From: Silicimonas sp963779765
GTDB lineage: Bacteria; Pseudomonadota; Alphaproteobacteria; Rhodobacterales; Rhodobacteraceae
Reading direction: 5' to 3'
DNA length: 64,000 nt
Assembly: GCA_963779765.1 (NCBI GenBank)
Contig: CAVZZP010000002.1
Coordinates: 248,001 to 312,000, forward strand
The notes below the pieces were generated by a model. That model saw only the letters and a program-made list of their open reading frames with translations. It was not told the origin of the DNA and did no database searches. Position numbers and translations under genes: made by a program. Of this stretch, positions 63,591 through 64,000 are shown piece after piece. The stretch's first letter is position 1; the number at the start of each line of letters is the position of its first letter.

Positions 63591-63904
63591 GTCGAGATCT
63601 CGACCAGGACGCGGCCGTCCTCGACCCTGACCGGATAGGTCCTGAGGTCGACGCAGGCCGGGGCGCGCAGGGCTTCGCCGGTGCGATAATCGAAGGTCGC
63701 GTTATGCTTGGGACACTCGACCTCGTAGTCCATCACCAGCCCGTCCTCGAGATGCACTTTCTCATGCGTGCAAAGCCCGTCGGTGCAGAAATAGTCGTCC
63801 GCCGGTCCGCGATAGATCACGAAGGTGCGGCCCCCGTGGTCGAAACGGGCCAAGTCCTCGGCCTCGATGTCGTCCGCCGCGCAGGCATCCACCCAGCTTG
63901 TCAT
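63587..63904 (-). CDS. Rieske-type [2Fe-2S] ferredoxin, MocE family
   Basis: A 105-residue soluble electron carrier. Cluster ligands are C-T-H (DGLCTHEKVHLEDG) and C-P-K-H (YEVECPKHNATFDYRTGE). The length and lack of a membrane anchor fit the ferredoxin component of oxygenase/desaturase systems such as MocE. It overlaps the genes on either side by 4 bp, so it shares an operon with the PanB-like protein and the next gene. Confidence 0.92.
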   Translation of the reverse strand: MTSWVDACAADDIEAEDLARFDHGGRTFVIYRGPADDYFCTDGLCTHEKVHLEDGLVMDYEVECPKHNATFDYRTGEALRAPACVDLRTYPVRVEDGRVLVEIST

Positions 63905-64000
63905 GTCGTCTTCTCCTTGGATGGGGTCATTCCGCCGCGAGCGGCGTGGAAGTCCTCGCGGTAGGGCCGCGCGGTCGGCGGCAATTCCCGCCGGAGGTAG
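63901..64000 (-). CDS. 3' end of an unidentified gene upstream of the ferredoxin
   Basis: Only the last 32 codons are in the window, reading YLRRELPPTARPYREDFHAA and ending TPSKEKTT. The stop overlaps the ferredoxin ATG (ATGA). A fatty-acid-desaturase/hydroxylase partner would fit a MocE-type operon, but the visible part is too short to tell. Confidence 0.6.
   Translation of the reverse strand, partial: YLRRELPPTARPYREDFHAARGGMTPSKEKTT

Noticed and set aside
1..64000. CRISPR arrays, intact insertion sequences, phage genes or biosynthetic megasynthases
   Set aside because: Looked for by eye on both strands; no regularly spaced repeats, terminal inverted repeats with a transposase, phage structural genes or large modular enzymes were seen.

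Overview
The window is GC-rich and its gene content and order point to an alphaproteobacterium of the Rhodobacterales (Rhodobacteraceae/Paracoccaceae type). Indicators are the block SPOR lipoprotein - D,D-carboxypeptidase - tmk - holB - tatD - MBL hydrolase, a copper nitrite reductase module with pseudoazurin and an NnrR-type regulator, TRAP and tripartite tricarboxylate transporters, a fused MnhAB antiporter subunit and a HWE-family kinase. No CRISPR array, rRNA operon, prophage or intact insertion sequence was seen. One tRNA is present, tRNA-Ser(UGA).

Layout. 0-6.4 kb: tail of a GntR/FCD regulator, a CPA1 antiporter, a HWE kinase with a lone receiver, and a same-strand trio (MFS, acyltransferase-like protein, LysR-type HTH protein). 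6.4-7.7 kb: a gene-poor stretch with an 18-bp palindrome and two terminator-like hairpins. 7.7-11.8 kb: ugpBAEC for glycerol-3-phosphate-type uptake. 12.1-14.6 kb: one long gene (epimerase, SPW and VKOR-like domains) broken by many one-base indels. 15.0-20.0 kb: nirK, nirV, a DUF1858 protein, nnrR, pseudoazurin and nnrS, with matching TTG-N8-CAA boxes before nirK and pseudoazurin. 20.4-26.5 kb: a small ORF and mnhABCDEFG. 26.5-31.4 kb: sulP, usp and a DksA-like gene flanked by gene relics (usp, serine recombinase, MFS, DNA methyltransferase), next to tRNA-Ser. 31.6-38.5 kb: conserved housekeeping block. 38.5-48.5 kb: xylA, an oxidoreductase and a sugar isomerase beside dctPQM, with the dctBD two-component system. 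48.6-62.5 kb: a catabolic locus with tctCBA, four MmgE/PrpD paralogues, a rhodanese-repeat protein, an SDR, a GntR regulator, a TauE-type exporter and an MFS protein. 62.8-64 kb: a divergent PanB-like protein, a Rieske ferredoxin and the tail of another gene.

How the parts work together. NirK reduces nitrite to NO with electrons from pseudoazurin; NnrR probably senses NO and activates both through the shared boxes. In the tct locus a near-identical 19-bp palindromic site lies in both divergent intergenic regions, which suggests that the local GntR protein controls the whole locus. The Dct kinase/regulator pair probably controls dctPQM through two tandem TGTGCG/CGCACA sites, although the regulator has lost the ATPase and sigma-54 contact motifs of its family.

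Caution: ugpE, ugpC, the epimerase/VKOR gene, nirK and dctP all carry single-base indels while the protein otherwise reads cleanly. The concentration at 10.6-15.5 kb looks like poor consensus sequence, though genuine decay cannot be excluded.
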